A stretch of DNA of 64,000 bases from Alphaproteobacteria bacterium (lineage in GTDB: Bacteria; Pseudomonadota; Alphaproteobacteria; Micropepsales; Micropepsaceae), in the NCBI GenBank assembly GCA_025350465.1, contig JANXXU010000008.1:1-64000 (forward strand), written 5' to 3'. Under the pieces are notes generated by a model, which had not been told where the DNA came from, searched no databases, and worked only from the letters and a program-made list of their open reading frames with translations. Positions 8,117-17,568 of this stretch are shown here, one piece after another; the first letter of the stretch is position 1; every line of letters starts with the position of its first letter. The translations under genes and the position numbers were made by a program.

Positions 8117-8575
8117 TCAGCGCGCGTAAGGCCGTCCGTCCTTGTGCGTATAGCCGCCTGCCGTCGAATCGAACAGCATGTCGATGTCGGAGTACTCGGT
8201 GTTGTCGTCCTTGCTGCGAGTCCCGACCTCAAGCACCAACGCATCGCCGTTCGACCGATTTTGCAGCTGATGACCGTCTTTCTTACCGGCGGGAAATCCC
8301 GCGCAGTCGCCGGCCCGCAAGATTTCTTCGCCGCCATCGGTGATGAGGACAACCTCACCCTGCACGACGTGGATGAACTCATCCTCATGGCTGTGCCAGT
8401 GGCGTTGGCTCGACCACGCGCCCGGAGGAAGCCTCATCAGATTCACACCGAATTGCGACAAGCCGGCGGCGTCGCCCAGGCGCCTGCGGCCGCGTTTCAC
8501 GCACGGCAGGTCGAACGGCTTCGGATATCCGCAGCCGATCATTTCTTTCACCGTCGCGATGTCTATCTTTGCCAT
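8117..8575 (-). CDS. Single-domain cupin protein
   Basis: A 152-residue cupin. Motif 1 is HWH with Glu66 (His59, His61 in RHWHSHEDEF) and motif 2 includes His102 (AGKKDGHQLQN), together the usual metal site. Proteins of this kind are often sugar-phosphate isomerases or dioxygenase-like, and substrate cannot be told. I chose ATG 8575 over an in-frame GTG at 8587 because AAGGTGG sits 8 bases upstream. The start lies right after the stop of the decayed DUF885 gene, so the cupin was probably the second gene of that operon. Confidence 0.82.
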   Translation of the reverse strand: MAKIDIATVKEMIGCGYPKPFDLPCVKRGRRRLGDAAGLSQFGVNLMRLPPGAWSSQRHWHSHEDEFIHVVQGEVVLITDGGEEILRAGDCAGFPAGKKDGHQLQNRSNGDALVLEVGTRSKDDNTEYSDIDMLFDSTAGGYTHKDGRPYAR

Positions 8576-8576
8576 G

Positions 8577-8963
8577 TTACCGACCACCTTTCCGATCCTT
8601 GATCCACGCGTCGACGCGTGTCTCGAGCACGGTCAGCGGCATCGCTCCGCCATCGAGGATCACGTCGTGGAACGCCTTCAAATCGAAGCCTGCTCGCGCA
8701 GTTCGAGAATTTTGAGCATGCCGATCTTGTAAGCGCAAACTTGGCTGGGCCGACGATATAGGCGATCGCCTGCGCGCGTGTCCAATGCTGTGAAAGTCGA
8801 GCACGGTCCCGTCGATGATTCCAAGGTTGGACAGCAGCTGCGGGTCGTCGATTAGGTGGTCGAAATTGAACGGCGTGCCCCAGACGAGCCGGTAGGTCCA
8901 ATACCCGCCGGCAACCACTGCAAGGAGAAAAATAATTCCGGCGACACGTAACGAAGTGCGCAT
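8577..8963 (-). pseudogene. Decayed DUF885 hydrolase: both ends kept, middle deleted, frameshifted
   Basis: The 5' part encodes a signal anchor (MRTSLRVAGIIFLLAVVAGG) and then the typical DUF885 opening GTPFNFDHLIDDPQLLSNLG with IIDGTVLDFHS. The 3' part encodes the typical DUF885 ending: RAQAIAYIVGPA in one frame, AYKIGMLKILELREQA in the next, and GFDLKAFHDVIL plus LETRVDAWI in a third. Full-length members are about 600 residues; roughly 450 are missing here. At least one deletion and two further frameshifts within about 120 bases show a dead gene rather than one sequencing error. The final stop abuts the cupin start. Confidence 0.8.
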
Positions 8964-9145
8964 CCCAAAGCCTGATTGTGTCTCGCGAGGAGCAGAGCGA
9001 GCCCGCGCAAGCAAAGCGCCCCCAAGGCGCCTCACGCTCCCGTGAAGAGGGAGCTGGCTGCCAACCTCGTGAAAACTGTTGCACTTTTGTGGCAGTGATG
9101 TTGCCCGGACCAGAGGCTTGCATAGTGCCTTAACAACAACCCATT

Positions 9146-9151
9146 TATACT
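9146..9151 (+). promoter_or_regulatory. Possible -10 box of sppA
   Basis: TATACT lies 33 bases upstream of the sppA start within an AT-richer stretch. No convincing -35 sits at 16-18 bases upstream; a TTGCAT is 22 bases away. Low confidence. Confidence 0.25.
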
Positions 9152-9183
9152 CTGCCGTTCAATTTTCCTCGGTGGGGTTTTCC

Positions 9184-10962
9184 ATGTGGTCTTGGTTTTT
9201 GACGCGGGTGAAGAACATCTTCAACCGGATTGCTTCCGTCATCATCTTTTTGGTGCTGCTTGTTCTGACGTTCAGCGTCATCGGCGCGTTCACGCAGGCC
9301 AGATTGCCTGGCGAAATGGTGCTGACGATTGACCTGCGCGACGCCTTGACGGACCAGCACTCGACAAACCCGTTTGCCAGGGCTGCGGGAAAAATGTCGG
9401 TGATCGATGTGGTTGCCGCTCTGGCACGCGCCGAGAGTGATGAGCGCGTCAAGGGCCTCTACATGCGCGTCGGTGGATCGGGGATGCCATCGGCACAAGC
9501 TGAAGAGTTGCGCGGCGCCATCAAGGCGTTTCGCGCCAAAGGCAAGTTCGTCATCGCCCACGCCCAGGCCTTCTACACGAATGCGCTCGGCGACTATTAC
9601 CTCGCCAGCTCCGCCGATCAGATCTGGATGCAACCGGTAAGCGAGATGAACACGGCCGGTGTCGCGGCGACGGCGGTCTTCTTGAAGGGGTTGCTCGACA
9701 AGATCAGCGCCCAGCCGGAGTTCGTTCAGCGTTATGAATACAAGAACGCCGCGAACATGTTCACCCAAACGGACTACACGCCCGCACATCGCGAGGCGAA
9801 CCAGCGGCTGATCGAGTCGATCTTCGAAAGCGCGACGGCGGGCATGGCCGGCGACCGCAAAATGACGCGCGATCAGGTGGTGGCGCTCATCAACGGCGCG
9901 CCCTATCTGACGCAAGATGCGATCGACAAGAAGTTGATCGACAAGCAAGGCTACGACGACGAGGCTGAAAATGCCGCCATCGCTCGCGCCGGCGGCAAGG
10001 CTGAGCTCAAGAAGCTCTCGGAATATTTCGCCCTTGTCGGCAATCCGTGGGAAGGTTCGGGGCGTCCGACGATTGCCCTGATCCAAGGTGAAGGCACGAT
10101 CAACGACGGTGAGTCGGAATCGTCCGCGTTCGGCGGTTCGACCTCGATGGGTGGAGACACCATCGCCAAGGCCTTCCGTGACGCCACGGAAGACAAGGAC
10201 GTGAAGGCGATTCTGTTCCGCGTCAACTCGCCTGGGGGGTCTGCCCTCGCATCCGACCAGATCCTGGACGCGATCAAGAAGGCCCAGAAAGCCGGCAAGA
10301 AGGTCATCGTCAGCATGGGCGATGTTGCCGCTTCCGGTGGCTACTACGTCTCTCTCGCGGCCGACAAGATATTTGCTCACCAGACCACCATCACCGGTTC
10401 GATCGGTGTGCTGTCCGGCAAGATCGTGACGTCCGGCTCGTGGGCCCTGCTTGGCGTCAACCTCAAACCGCTCGGCATTGGCGAGAATGCACTGATGCAG
10501 TCCGCGGTACAGCCGTTCACGCAAGCGCAGTGGGATTCCTTCAACCACAGCGTCGATCAGATCTACGCAGACTTCACCGCCAAGGTGGCGGCCGGACGCA
10601 AGATGCCGATCGAGAAAGTGCGTGACATCGCCAAGGGCCGCGTGTGGACCGGCGCCGACGCAAAGCCGCGCGGCCTCGTCGACGAGTTCGGCGGTTTCCG
10701 CGCCGCGCTCGAGGCGACGAAGGCGATGGCCGGTATTCCGGTGGATACCGAGATCAATTTGAGATTGTTCCCCGGTCCCAAGACGCCGTTCGAAGAGATC
10801 GCTCAGGCCTTCGGAACATCGGCCGAGGTCGTGCGCACGGTCTCGATCATCGGCAAAGTCATGGACTCGCGTCCGGTTGCCGATCTGATGGAAGTGATGG
10901 CGAGCGATGGCAAAGAAGACCGCGCGCCGCAAATGCGCATGCCTCGCGAGCAGGTACGCTAA
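9184..10962 (+). CDS. sppA: Signal peptide peptidase SppA, 67K type
   Basis: A 592-residue inner-membrane serine protease that degrades cleaved signal peptides. One N-terminal membrane helix lies at about 17-36. The double-domain layout of E. coli SppA is present: the catalytic Lys187 (RYEYKNAANMF) lies in the first domain and the nucleophile Ser384 (GDVAASGGYY) in the second, after the RVNSPGGSA block. I chose ATG 9184 (MWSWFLTRVK); the frame extends 35 codons upstream without a ribosome binding site. A strong terminator follows. Confidence 0.93.
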   Translation: MWSWFLTRVKNIFNRIASVIIFLVLLVLTFSVIGAFTQARLPGEMVLTIDLRDALTDQHSTNPFARAAGKMSVIDVVAALARAESDERVKGLYMRVGGSGMPSAQAEELRGAIKAFRAKGKFVIAHAQAFYTNALGDYYLASSADQIWMQPVSEMNTAGVAATAVFLKGLLDKISAQPEFVQRYEYKNAANMFTQTDYTPAHREANQRLIESIFESATAGMAGDRKMTRDQVVALINGAPYLTQDAIDKKLIDKQGYDDEAENAAIARAGGKAELKKLSEYFALVGNPWEGSGRPTIALIQGEGTINDGESESSAFGGSTSMGGDTIAKAFRDATEDKDVKAILFRVNSPGGSALASDQILDAIKKAQKAGKKVIVSMGDVAASGGYYVSLAADKIFAHQTTITGSIGVLSGKIVTSGSWALLGVNLKPLGIGENALMQSAVQPFTQAQWDSFNHSVDQIYADFTAKVAAGRKMPIEKVRDIAKGRVWTGADAKPRGLVDEFGGFRAALEATKAMAGIPVDTEINLRLFPGPKTPFEEIAQAFGTSAEVVRTVSIIGKVMDSRPVADLMEVMASDGKEDRAPQMRMPREQVR

Positions 10963-10978
10963 AATCTAGGTTGGAGTC

Positions 10979-11012
10979 AAAAGGGCGCGGCGCACATGCC
11001 GCGCCTTTTTTG
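10979..11012. terminator. Bidirectional terminator between sppA and the cyclase-RDD gene
   Basis: A perfect 8-bp stem GGCGCGGC / GCCGCGCC with a 6-base loop is flanked by AAAA on the left and TTTTTT on the right, so it can serve both converging genes. Confidence 0.85.
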
Positions 11013-11029
11013 TTTGCCTCTCCGACCGT

Positions 11030-12397
11030 TTACCGTGTCCCCTCGGATGAAGCTGCGACGACAATGCAATCCGCGAACGCGTCGTGCAGAGCTTGATGGC
11101 GTTTGGTCCACAGCACCATCAAAAAGCCGATGAGCGCCGTCGCCAGCGACAAGAGTTTCGCCAGGTTGCGTGCGAACGCTTGCTTGAGTGTGGCGGCCTC
11201 TCCGTTCGCCCCCAATACGCGCAAGCCGAAGAGAGACTTACCAGGCGAGGATCCGCGTAGGAGAAAGCCTTCGCAAAGCGCGAGCATGATGAAATAGGTC
11301 GCGATCGCGACGAGCGAGAGAGACGGGCGGCTGAGATCGCTGCGGCTCGCGGGATCGATCAGGACATCCGCGCTCGTGCCGCTCAGCTTGAGAAGCGCGG
11401 CGTCGGCTGCGCCTCGCGCAGGCTCGGAACTGTTGGCATTTCGGTTGACGGTCAGATCGACGTGCGTGCGCCGAACCGTTTGCGTCGCCAGGCCGAAAAA
11501 ATTGCGCTCGACAATAGAGCGCTGCGTCGTCTTGACTTCCCGCCCACCGCCGGCGATCTCGATGGACGGCGAATCTGTTTCAATCGTCCTTTCGATGGCG
11601 AACGGAATAACCGGATCGTCGATTTCGATGACGTTGCCGAATGCCGCGATGAGAGCAAGGCTGAGTAGAAAGCCCAGGACCAAGGCCGAAATCCCATCGA
11701 CAAGACCTGCGCCGGCGCGACTCAAAAAGCTCCCATACGCGTAGGCCGTCTCGCTCTTGGCGCGCGCATTCTTGCCGCCCATGGGCGAAACAATTGCGGC
11801 GCCGCTAGCGATCGCCATCGCGCCGTCATGCGCGACAATAAACACCGGGACTTGTTCCGCGATATTCTTGACTTGCTGGTGGCCCATGAAGTTGAAGCCG
11901 AGCGACAGCTTGTTCTTTACCTGGTCGTGCACCGATCCCGAGATTAAGATTCCGCCGGGTTTCGCCAGCGACTGGAGCCGCGAGGCGATGTTGACGCCCT
12001 CGCCGAAGATGTCGTGATCCTCGATCATGACATCGCCCAAATTGATGCCGATCCGGAACTCCATGCGCTCGCCTTCGATCTTGCCGTCGTTGCGAGCCTT
12101 GAGTTCTTTTTGGATTTCCACTGCGCACTGCACGGCTTCGACGACGCTGGCAAAATCGGCCAGGACCGCGTCGCCCGACCAGCTGACGACGCGCCCGCGG
12201 TGGCGGTCGATGAACGCGGCAATGAGTTCTCGGCACTCCTTTAGGCGCTTGAGGGTTCCGGTCTCGTCCACACCCATCAAGCGGCTGTAGCCGACCACGT
12301 CGGCGCAGAAGATGGTGGTGAGTTTGCGTCTGACGGCGTGGTTCAAGGGGAGCTCTGTGGGCGGTTCGCCAATCGGGGTGGATTCTTGCGGGATCAT
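11030..12397 (-). CDS. Class III nucleotide cyclase domain fused to an RDD membrane domain
   Basis: A 455-residue fusion. Residues 20-190 are a class III adenylate/guanylate cyclase domain with both metal Asp (Asp33 in IFCADVVGYSR, Asp76 in SGDAVL) and the transition-state Asn136/Arg140 (NIASR). The position that carries the adenine-specifying Lys in canonical members (VVKTTGD) reads Ser (VVSWSGD), so substrate and even activity are uncertain. The C-terminal half (about 222-455) is an RDD domain with membrane helices (RAGAGLVDGIS, SPGKSLFGLRVLG, LWTKRHQALHDAFADC) and a periplasmic insert. Start uncertain: ATG 12397 or TTG 12412. The cytosolic cyclase precedes its anchor, the reverse of most membrane cyclases. 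Confidence 0.82.
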   Translation of the reverse strand: MIPQESTPIGEPPTELPLNHAVRRKLTTIFCADVVGYSRLMGVDETGTLKRLKECRELIAAFIDRHRGRVVSWSGDAVLADFASVVEAVQCAVEIQKELKARNDGKIEGERMEFRIGINLGDVMIEDHDIFGEGVNIASRLQSLAKPGGILISGSVHDQVKNKLSLGFNFMGHQQVKNIAEQVPVFIVAHDGAMAIASGAAIVSPMGGKNARAKSETAYAYGSFLSRAGAGLVDGISALVLGFLLSLALIAAFGNVIEIDDPVIPFAIERTIETDSPSIEIAGGGREVKTTQRSIVERNFFGLATQTVRRTHVDLTVNRNANSSEPARGAADAALLKLSGTSADVLIDPASRSDLSRPSLSLVAIATYFIMLALCEGFLLRGSSPGKSLFGLRVLGANGEAATLKQAFARNLAKLLSLATALIGFLMVLWTKRHQALHDAFADCIVVAASSEGTR

Positions 12398-12623
12398 AGG
12401 GGCGAACTGCAACCCTAGAAAGTTTATATCGTGTCCGTTACCGCCTCAAACAGGGGCGAATCGATGTCCCGCAGATTGTTCAGGCCGCCATAAACCAGCT
12501 CCGACAGAACGTTCGGTCCCCAAACCACAGCGAATTGAACCGATGCAGGATGGTCCGTTCTTTCCGCAACTGCGTTCTGCCCTTAGTATTTGGAGACCAA
12601 CGGCGGAAGAAGAGGGGTTTGCC

Positions 12624-12959
12624 ATGGTGCGGATGTTGGCTTTAGCGGCTCTGGCCCTGGCAATCCAATCGGGCATTGCATCGGGGGCCGAGAACCGAGG
12701 TTGCTTGCACTACAACGATCTGAACGGAATCACGAAAGCCGATGGCCAAACACTAATCGCCAAGGTGAAGGGCGGCGGTCGCTACAAGATTATCGTCGAC
12801 GCCCGGTGTCGCTATCTCGAGTGGCCTCAGGACTATTTCGTGACCCGCAATATGAGTCCTTGGGAGTGTGTTCACGCCGGCGATGCATTAGAACTTAATC
12901 GCGGCGGCAATTGCTTTGTTCAGAGCGTGACGCCGATGGAAGACCCGCCGGCGCAGTAG
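12624..12959 (+). CDS. Small secreted protein, DUF6491-like
   Basis: A 111-residue protein with a clear signal peptide (MVRMLALAALALAIQSGIAS then GAE) and four cysteines in the mature part. The spacing GCL...TLI...Y.I....C..L...ECVHAGDAL....CFV resembles the DUF6491 family of small alphaproteobacterial periplasmic proteins, but I give that with reserve. AGAGGGG lies 6-10 bases upstream of the ATG. It ends 40 bases before tldD and may be co-transcribed. Function unknown. Confidence 0.6.
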   Translation: MVRMLALAALALAIQSGIASGAENRGCLHYNDLNGITKADGQTLIAKVKGGGRYKIIVDARCRYLEWPQDYFVTRNMSPWECVHAGDALELNRGGNCFVQSVTPMEDPPAQ

Positions 12960-12999
12960 TCACCGCGCCGAATTGCAAACCTTTTTGGGGGACAAATTT

Positions 13000-14433
13000 A
13001 TGTTTGACGCGCTGGAACGCGCTTTCACACGTGCCGTGCCGGTCGGCATCGACTGCAGTCTGCGCGCAGAACGCAGCATCAGTGAATCGTATTCGGCTCG
13101 CCGTGGCGTGCCGGCGCCGCCACGCCGTTCAACCAGCGTGGGTGCGATGATCACGGTCGAGCATGGCGGGGCAATCGGCTACGCGGCGACGACGGACCTG
13201 TCCGAGCAGGGGTTGCGCCGTGCGCTCACGGACGCTCTTGATTGGGCGAAAGCGTCCACCGGACGCATGGTCCCGGGCTACCCGGCATCGGCCCTGACGG
13301 GCGAAAAGGGAACCTTCGACACGCTTGAGCGAGAGCCGTGGACGGCGGTTTCCCCCTCCGACAAAATCGAATTGCTGCTTGATTTATCTCGCCGCTTGAA
13401 AGTCGACGATCGCATCAACGACTGGGGTGCGAGCATTGCGCACGCGCAAACCGAAAGTCTCTTGCTGACCACGAAGGGCGGGGGTGTTCACCAAAATATC
13501 TGCGTCGTCATGCCGGCCATGTTTGCGACGGCGAGCTCCGGCGCTCAGACGCAACGTCGCTCGTTCGGCGACTCGAAGATTCGTCAAGGCGGTTTCGAGG
13601 TCCTCGATGACATGGGATTTAGCACCGCGCCGGAGCGTATCGCACACGAAGCATTGATGCTCATTGAAGCGCAAGAATGCCCGAGCGACCGCATGGATAT
13701 CATAATCGGTCCCGATCAGATGGTGCTTCAGATTCATGAGTCGATCGGACACCCCTTGGAGCTCGATCGCATTCTGGGCGACGAACGCAACTACGCCGGG
13801 ACAAGCTTCGTCACGCCCGAAATGTTCGGCACCTATCGCTACGGCTCAAATCTGTTGAACATCAGCTTCGATCCCGCCGAGGCCGGCGAGGCGACGTCTT
13901 ACGCGTTTGACGACGAGGGTCGGCGGGCTCGGAAAGAATATCTGATCAAGGACGGCGTTCTCGCTCGCCCACTAGGCAGCGCCACGAGCCAGCACCGCGC
14001 CAACCTCGATGGCGTCGCAAACGCCCGCGCCTGCGCCTGGAATCGTCCAGCGATCGATCGCATGGCAAACTTGAATCTGGAGCCCGGCAACTCGAAATTC
14101 GACGATCTCGTCGCTCAGGTCGAGCGTGGGATCTACGTCGAAACGAATTTTTCCTGGTCGATTGACGACTCGCGAAACAAATTTCAATTCGGCTGCGAGT
14201 GGGGCCAGATGATCGAAGATGGTCACCTGACGCGGGTGGTTCGCAATCCGAACTATCGCGGCATCTCCTCGAACTTTTGGCGCTCGTTGAAGGGCGTCGG
14301 CGACCGCGACAGCTACTTTGTCGGCGGCGCTTCGCAATGCGGCAAGGGCGAACCGAACCAGGCGGTCCGCGTCGGCCATGCGACGCCGGCGTGCCTCTTT
14401 GCCGATGTCGATGTCTTCGGTGGGGCAGCATGA
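13000..14433 (+). CDS. tldD: TldD-type metalloprotease subunit
   Basis: A 477-residue TldD-family protein, the catalytic half of the TldD/TldE heterodimeric protease that degrades unfolded peptides processively and, in some hosts, matures modified peptides. The zinc-binding HExxxH reads HESIGH (His246, Glu247, His251), followed by the family-typical PLELDR. The glycine-rich C-terminal tract GGASQCGKGEPNQAV.VGH is also typical. ATG 13000 has GGGGGA upstream; the frame extends 9 codons further with no signal. The stop overlaps the tldE start as ATGA. Confidence 0.93.
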   Translation: MFDALERAFTRAVPVGIDCSLRAERSISESYSARRGVPAPPRRSTSVGAMITVEHGGAIGYAATTDLSEQGLRRALTDALDWAKASTGRMVPGYPASALTGEKGTFDTLEREPWTAVSPSDKIELLLDLSRRLKVDDRINDWGASIAHAQTESLLLTTKGGGVHQNICVVMPAMFATASSGAQTQRRSFGDSKIRQGGFEVLDDMGFSTAPERIAHEALMLIEAQECPSDRMDIIIGPDQMVLQIHESIGHPLELDRILGDERNYAGTSFVTPEMFGTYRYGSNLLNISFDPAEAGEATSYAFDDEGRRARKEYLIKDGVLARPLGSATSQHRANLDGVANARACAWNRPAIDRMANLNLEPGNSKFDDLVAQVERGIYVETNFSWSIDDSRNKFQFGCEWGQMIEDGHLTRVVRNPNYRGISSNFWRSLKGVGDRDSYFVGGASQCGKGEPNQAVRVGHATPACLFADVDVFGGAA

Positions 14434-15758
14434 ACTTCCACCGCCACTTTCAGGACATCGCCGATCGTGTCACGGCGTTGACGCATGGCGAAGAAATAAG
14501 CCTGTCGAACTACTACGCTGAGCAATCGGACTTTTTGCGTTTCAACCGCTCGGCCGTTCGACAGCCGGGCTCGGTCACTGACATCGAGCTCACGGTCGAT
14601 CTGGTCAAAGGGCGAAAGCGCGCGTCCGCGGCGACGCGCTTGACCGGTGACAGGGCCGAAGATGAGGCGCGCGTTGCCGCCATAGTTGCGGATGCGCGTC
14701 AGGCGCTCGGCGCCGCGCCGGACGATCCGTTCTTGTTGTTCAATTCTTCGCCGCAATCGAGCGAGCACATCGCCGAAAACGATTTGCCGACGCGCGCGGC
14801 AGCGATCGACGCGATAACCCGCGCCGGCACAGGTCGCGACATGGTCGGCATCTATGCCGCCGGCCGCACAGCCTATGGCTTTGCCAACAGCTTGGGCCAG
14901 CGCAATTGGCACAGCGCGGACAGTTTCAATCTCGACTGGTGTTTCTATCACTCGGCCGACAAAGCGGTGAAAGCAAACTATGCGGGCTTTGAGTGGCGTG
15001 ATGGCGAGTTCGAACGGATTGCAGCTGACGCCGCCAACACGCTTCCGGTTTTATCGCGCACGCCGAAAACGGTGCCGCCCGGCAGCTACCGCGCCTATCT
15101 GACGCCGGCCGCTCTGGCCGAGGTCTGGGGCTGGTTGGGTTGGGGCGCGTTCGGCCTGCAGACCCACAAGACGCGCTCGACACCGTTCCTGCGGTCGATC
15201 GACGGGGCCGACGAACTCGCCAAGAATGTCTCTTTGGGCGAAAACATTGCCGCGGGCGTCGCGCCTGCTTTTCAAAGCGACGGCTTTCTGAGGCCGGACC
15301 GGATTTCGTTGATTGGTCACGGCGCCTACGACCAATGCCTCGTTAGCCCCCGTTCGTCCGCGGAATACGGCGTTGCGACAAACGGGGCGAACGAGGCCGA
15401 ACAACCGCAATCGCTTGATATGGCAGGTGGCGAGTTGAAACGCGGCGACGTCCTGCGCGAGCTTGGCACCGGGGTCTATGTGTCGAACCTCTGGTATCTG
15501 AACTACTCCGATCGCAACAACGGGCGCCTGACCGGTCTGACGCGCTTTGCCTCGATGTGGGTTGAAAACGGTGAGATCGTAGCGCCGCTGAATGTGATGC
15601 GATTTGACGATACGATCTATCGCATGCTGGGGAGCGAGTTGTTGGGGCTGACGTCCGAACGCGAGATGATTCTCGACACCGGCACCTATGGTCGGCGTTC
15701 GGTCGATAGCATGCGCCTGCCCGGCGCGTTGATCGGGGACTTCAGGTTGACGCTCTAG
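14430..15758 (+). CDS. tldE: TldE/PmbA-type protease partner subunit
   Basis: A 442-residue member of the same superfamily, lacking the HExxxH zinc motif, as expected for the non-catalytic TldE (PmbA) half of the dimer. It begins within the tldD stop (ATGA), which couples translation and keeps the two subunits equimolar. The family blocks YGFANSLGQ (about 150) and the C-terminal LGTGVYVSNLWYLNYSDRN are present. No modified-peptide precursor is visible nearby, so a general peptide-turnover role is the simplest reading. It converges on the opp gene set at 15783. Confidence 0.9.
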   Translation: MNFHRHFQDIADRVTALTHGEEISLSNYYAEQSDFLRFNRSAVRQPGSVTDIELTVDLVKGRKRASAATRLTGDRAEDEARVAAIVADARQALGAAPDDPFLLFNSSPQSSEHIAENDLPTRAAAIDAITRAGTGRDMVGIYAAGRTAYGFANSLGQRNWHSADSFNLDWCFYHSADKAVKANYAGFEWRDGEFERIAADAANTLPVLSRTPKTVPPGSYRAYLTPAALAEVWGWLGWGAFGLQTHKTRSTPFLRSIDGADELAKNVSLGENIAAGVAPAFQSDGFLRPDRISLIGHGAYDQCLVSPRSSAEYGVATNGANEAEQPQSLDMAGGELKRGDVLRELGTGVYVSNLWYLNYSDRNNGRLTGLTRFASMWVENGEIVAPLNVMRFDDTIYRMLGSELLGLTSEREMILDTGTYGRRSVDSMRLPGALIGDFRLTL

Positions 15759-15782
15759 CGAGAGTAAGCGCGCGAGCGCGAG

Positions 15783-17495
15783 TTATGAGTTCCACCACTT
15801 CGACCATGCTTCGGCGCTGAACCACGAGCCCACCCAATCCCAGAGGCCGCGATCGTGTTGGGTGGTGGCGCCGGCATCGGCCGTCGGTGTGCCTTGGCCT
15901 TGGCCCGGGCCTATATCGAGCCAGCGTGTGCGATTGACGTCGCGCGGATTGTCGATCCAGTTCAGCACGTAGCTCTTCACCAGATGCCGCGTGTACGGGA
16001 AGAACTGCGGCACGGCCGGCAGATCGGCCAGAAGCTTGGCGTCGGCTTGGCCCAGTAATTTGGCGCGCGCCGACAAATCCTGCTCGAGATCGGCGCTGTG
16101 CAGCGCCTCTTCGAAGGAGGCGTTGTCGTAGGCCGAATTGTTCATTTGAACCGCGGCCGCTTGGAACTGGAAGAACCAGTTCTTGGCGTCGTTGTAATCG
16201 AATACCCAGCCGTTTTGCGCCACCTCGAAATTCCGCACTTGCAGCAAATTCCAATGCACCTTGGCTTCCGTCGCCACCAAGTCGACCTCGACGCCGATGT
16301 CGTGCCACATAGATTGCATCGCGACCGCAGCGCGTTTGGGATCGGGCGCGCTGATATAGTTGTATGAAAACTTGAGCGGGTGATTGGGACCAAAGCCTGC
16401 TTGTGCCAGAAGACTTTTCGCCTCCGCGCGGCGCTGATCCATCGTCATTCCGGCCCACGGCACCTTGGCCGAACGGTCGACATTCGCCATGCCGGGCGGC
16501 AGGAAGCTGTCGGCCACGTCGCCGAAGAAACCTTGATAGACGTCCTTGGCGATTGCTTCGCGATCGATCGATTCCGCAAGCGCTTTGCGCACGCGGATAT
16601 CATCGAAGGGTTTGCGCGTCATGTTGAACGAGACGTAGCTGACGCTCAGCCCGGTCGCGTGATGTGCCTCGGTCGGAATGTTGGCCATCAGCCATTTGTG
16701 TTCGTTGAACGGCCAGCGGTCCTGCATGTCGAGTTCGCCGGCGCGGTAGCGCTTCAGCGCGGCATTGTCCTCGTCCGCAGGATAGTAGAATACCTCGTCG
16801 ATCTTCACATTCGCCGCGTCGTAGAATTTCGGATTCTTCACCAGCCGTACGTGATCGTGCGGCCGCCACTCGGCCAAGACATAGGGCCCGTTCGACAGCA
16901 TCGTTCCCGGCCGCGTCCAATCGCTGCCGATTTTTTCGACGACATGTTTTGGGATCGGGAATGTCGTGTAGTGCGTCAGCAGTTCGGGCAGGAACGGCGC
17001 CGGATTCTCCAGTTCGATGACGAGCGTCTTCGCGTCGACAGCGCGCACGCCCATCTTGTCGACGGGCAATTGCTTCTGGTTGATCTTGAAGGCGTTTTTG
17101 ATCGGATAGAGGATCGAGGCGTACTCTGCCGCCGTATTCGGGTCGATCTCGCGGCGTAACGCATAGACGAAATCCTCCGCCGTCACCGGCTGGCCGTCCG
17201 ACCAGGTATGATCGCGCAGCTTGAACGTCCACGTCAGCCCGTCGGCGCTGGTCTCGGCGCTTTCGGCCGCACCTAAAATGGCGGCGCCTTTCGCATCCTC
17301 GGTATAAAGCCCGATAATCATGTCGCCGATGATGTTGTTCTCAGCGGCCGAGACAGCGCGATGCGGGTCGAGGCTGTAGGGCTCTGAGGAATTCCCGCGA
17401 TGCAAGGTCTTCCCGGCTTGTGCCTCGAACGGGATTGCGCTCAGTACGAAGGCGGTCGCCAAGACCAAGGCGCAAAAACGAGGCAAGTGTTTCAT
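15783..17495 (-). CDS. oppA: Periplasmic peptide-binding protein, OppA family (paralogue 1 of 4)
   Basis: A 570-residue SBP_bac_5 protein that captures peptides for ABC import. The signal peptide ends at FEAQA/GK. Family blocks are HRGNSSEPYSLDPH at the mature N-terminus, LTWTFKLRDHTWSDGQPVTAEDFVYALRR split across about 130-160, and SNGPYVLAEW. A Gly/Thr-rich linker leads to a Trp-rich end (VGSWFSAEAWSKWWNS). It is the last of four tandem paralogues transcribed leftward. ATG 17495 is chosen at the signal peptide; the frame is open upstream to 17618 into the previous gene. It is the most divergent of the four. Confidence 0.9.
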   Translation of the reverse strand: MKHLPRFCALVLATAFVLSAIPFEAQAGKTLHRGNSSEPYSLDPHRAVSAAENNIIGDMIIGLYTEDAKGAAILGAAESAETSADGLTWTFKLRDHTWSDGQPVTAEDFVYALRREIDPNTAAEYASILYPIKNAFKINQKQLPVDKMGVRAVDAKTLVIELENPAPFLPELLTHYTTFPIPKHVVEKIGSDWTRPGTMLSNGPYVLAEWRPHDHVRLVKNPKFYDAANVKIDEVFYYPADEDNAALKRYRAGELDMQDRWPFNEHKWLMANIPTEAHHATGLSVSYVSFNMTRKPFDDIRVRKALAESIDREAIAKDVYQGFFGDVADSFLPPGMANVDRSAKVPWAGMTMDQRRAEAKSLLAQAGFGPNHPLKFSYNYISAPDPKRAAVAMQSMWHDIGVEVDLVATEAKVHWNLLQVRNFEVAQNGWVFDYNDAKNWFFQFQAAAVQMNNSAYDNASFEEALHSADLEQDLSARAKLLGQADAKLLADLPAVPQFFPYTRHLVKSYVLNWIDNPRDVNRTRWLDIGPGQGQGTPTADAGATTQHDRGLWDWVGSWFSAEAWSKWWNS

Positions 17496-17568
17496 CCGAG
17501 CTGGCCTTTCGGGCACGGTGGGTGATGGCGTCTGCGGTGGCGATAGAGCGGCCGATTCGCGCCCAACG

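Noticed and set aside
9145-10932. A 595-codon open frame antisense to sppA
   Set aside because: sppA is intact with catalytic residues; the antisense frame has no recognisable domain or start signal.
12624-15758. A modified-peptide (RiPP) maturation system around TldD/TldE
   Set aside because: The small gene upstream has a Sec signal peptide and no precursor-like core, and no cyclodehydratase or other modifying enzyme is near.
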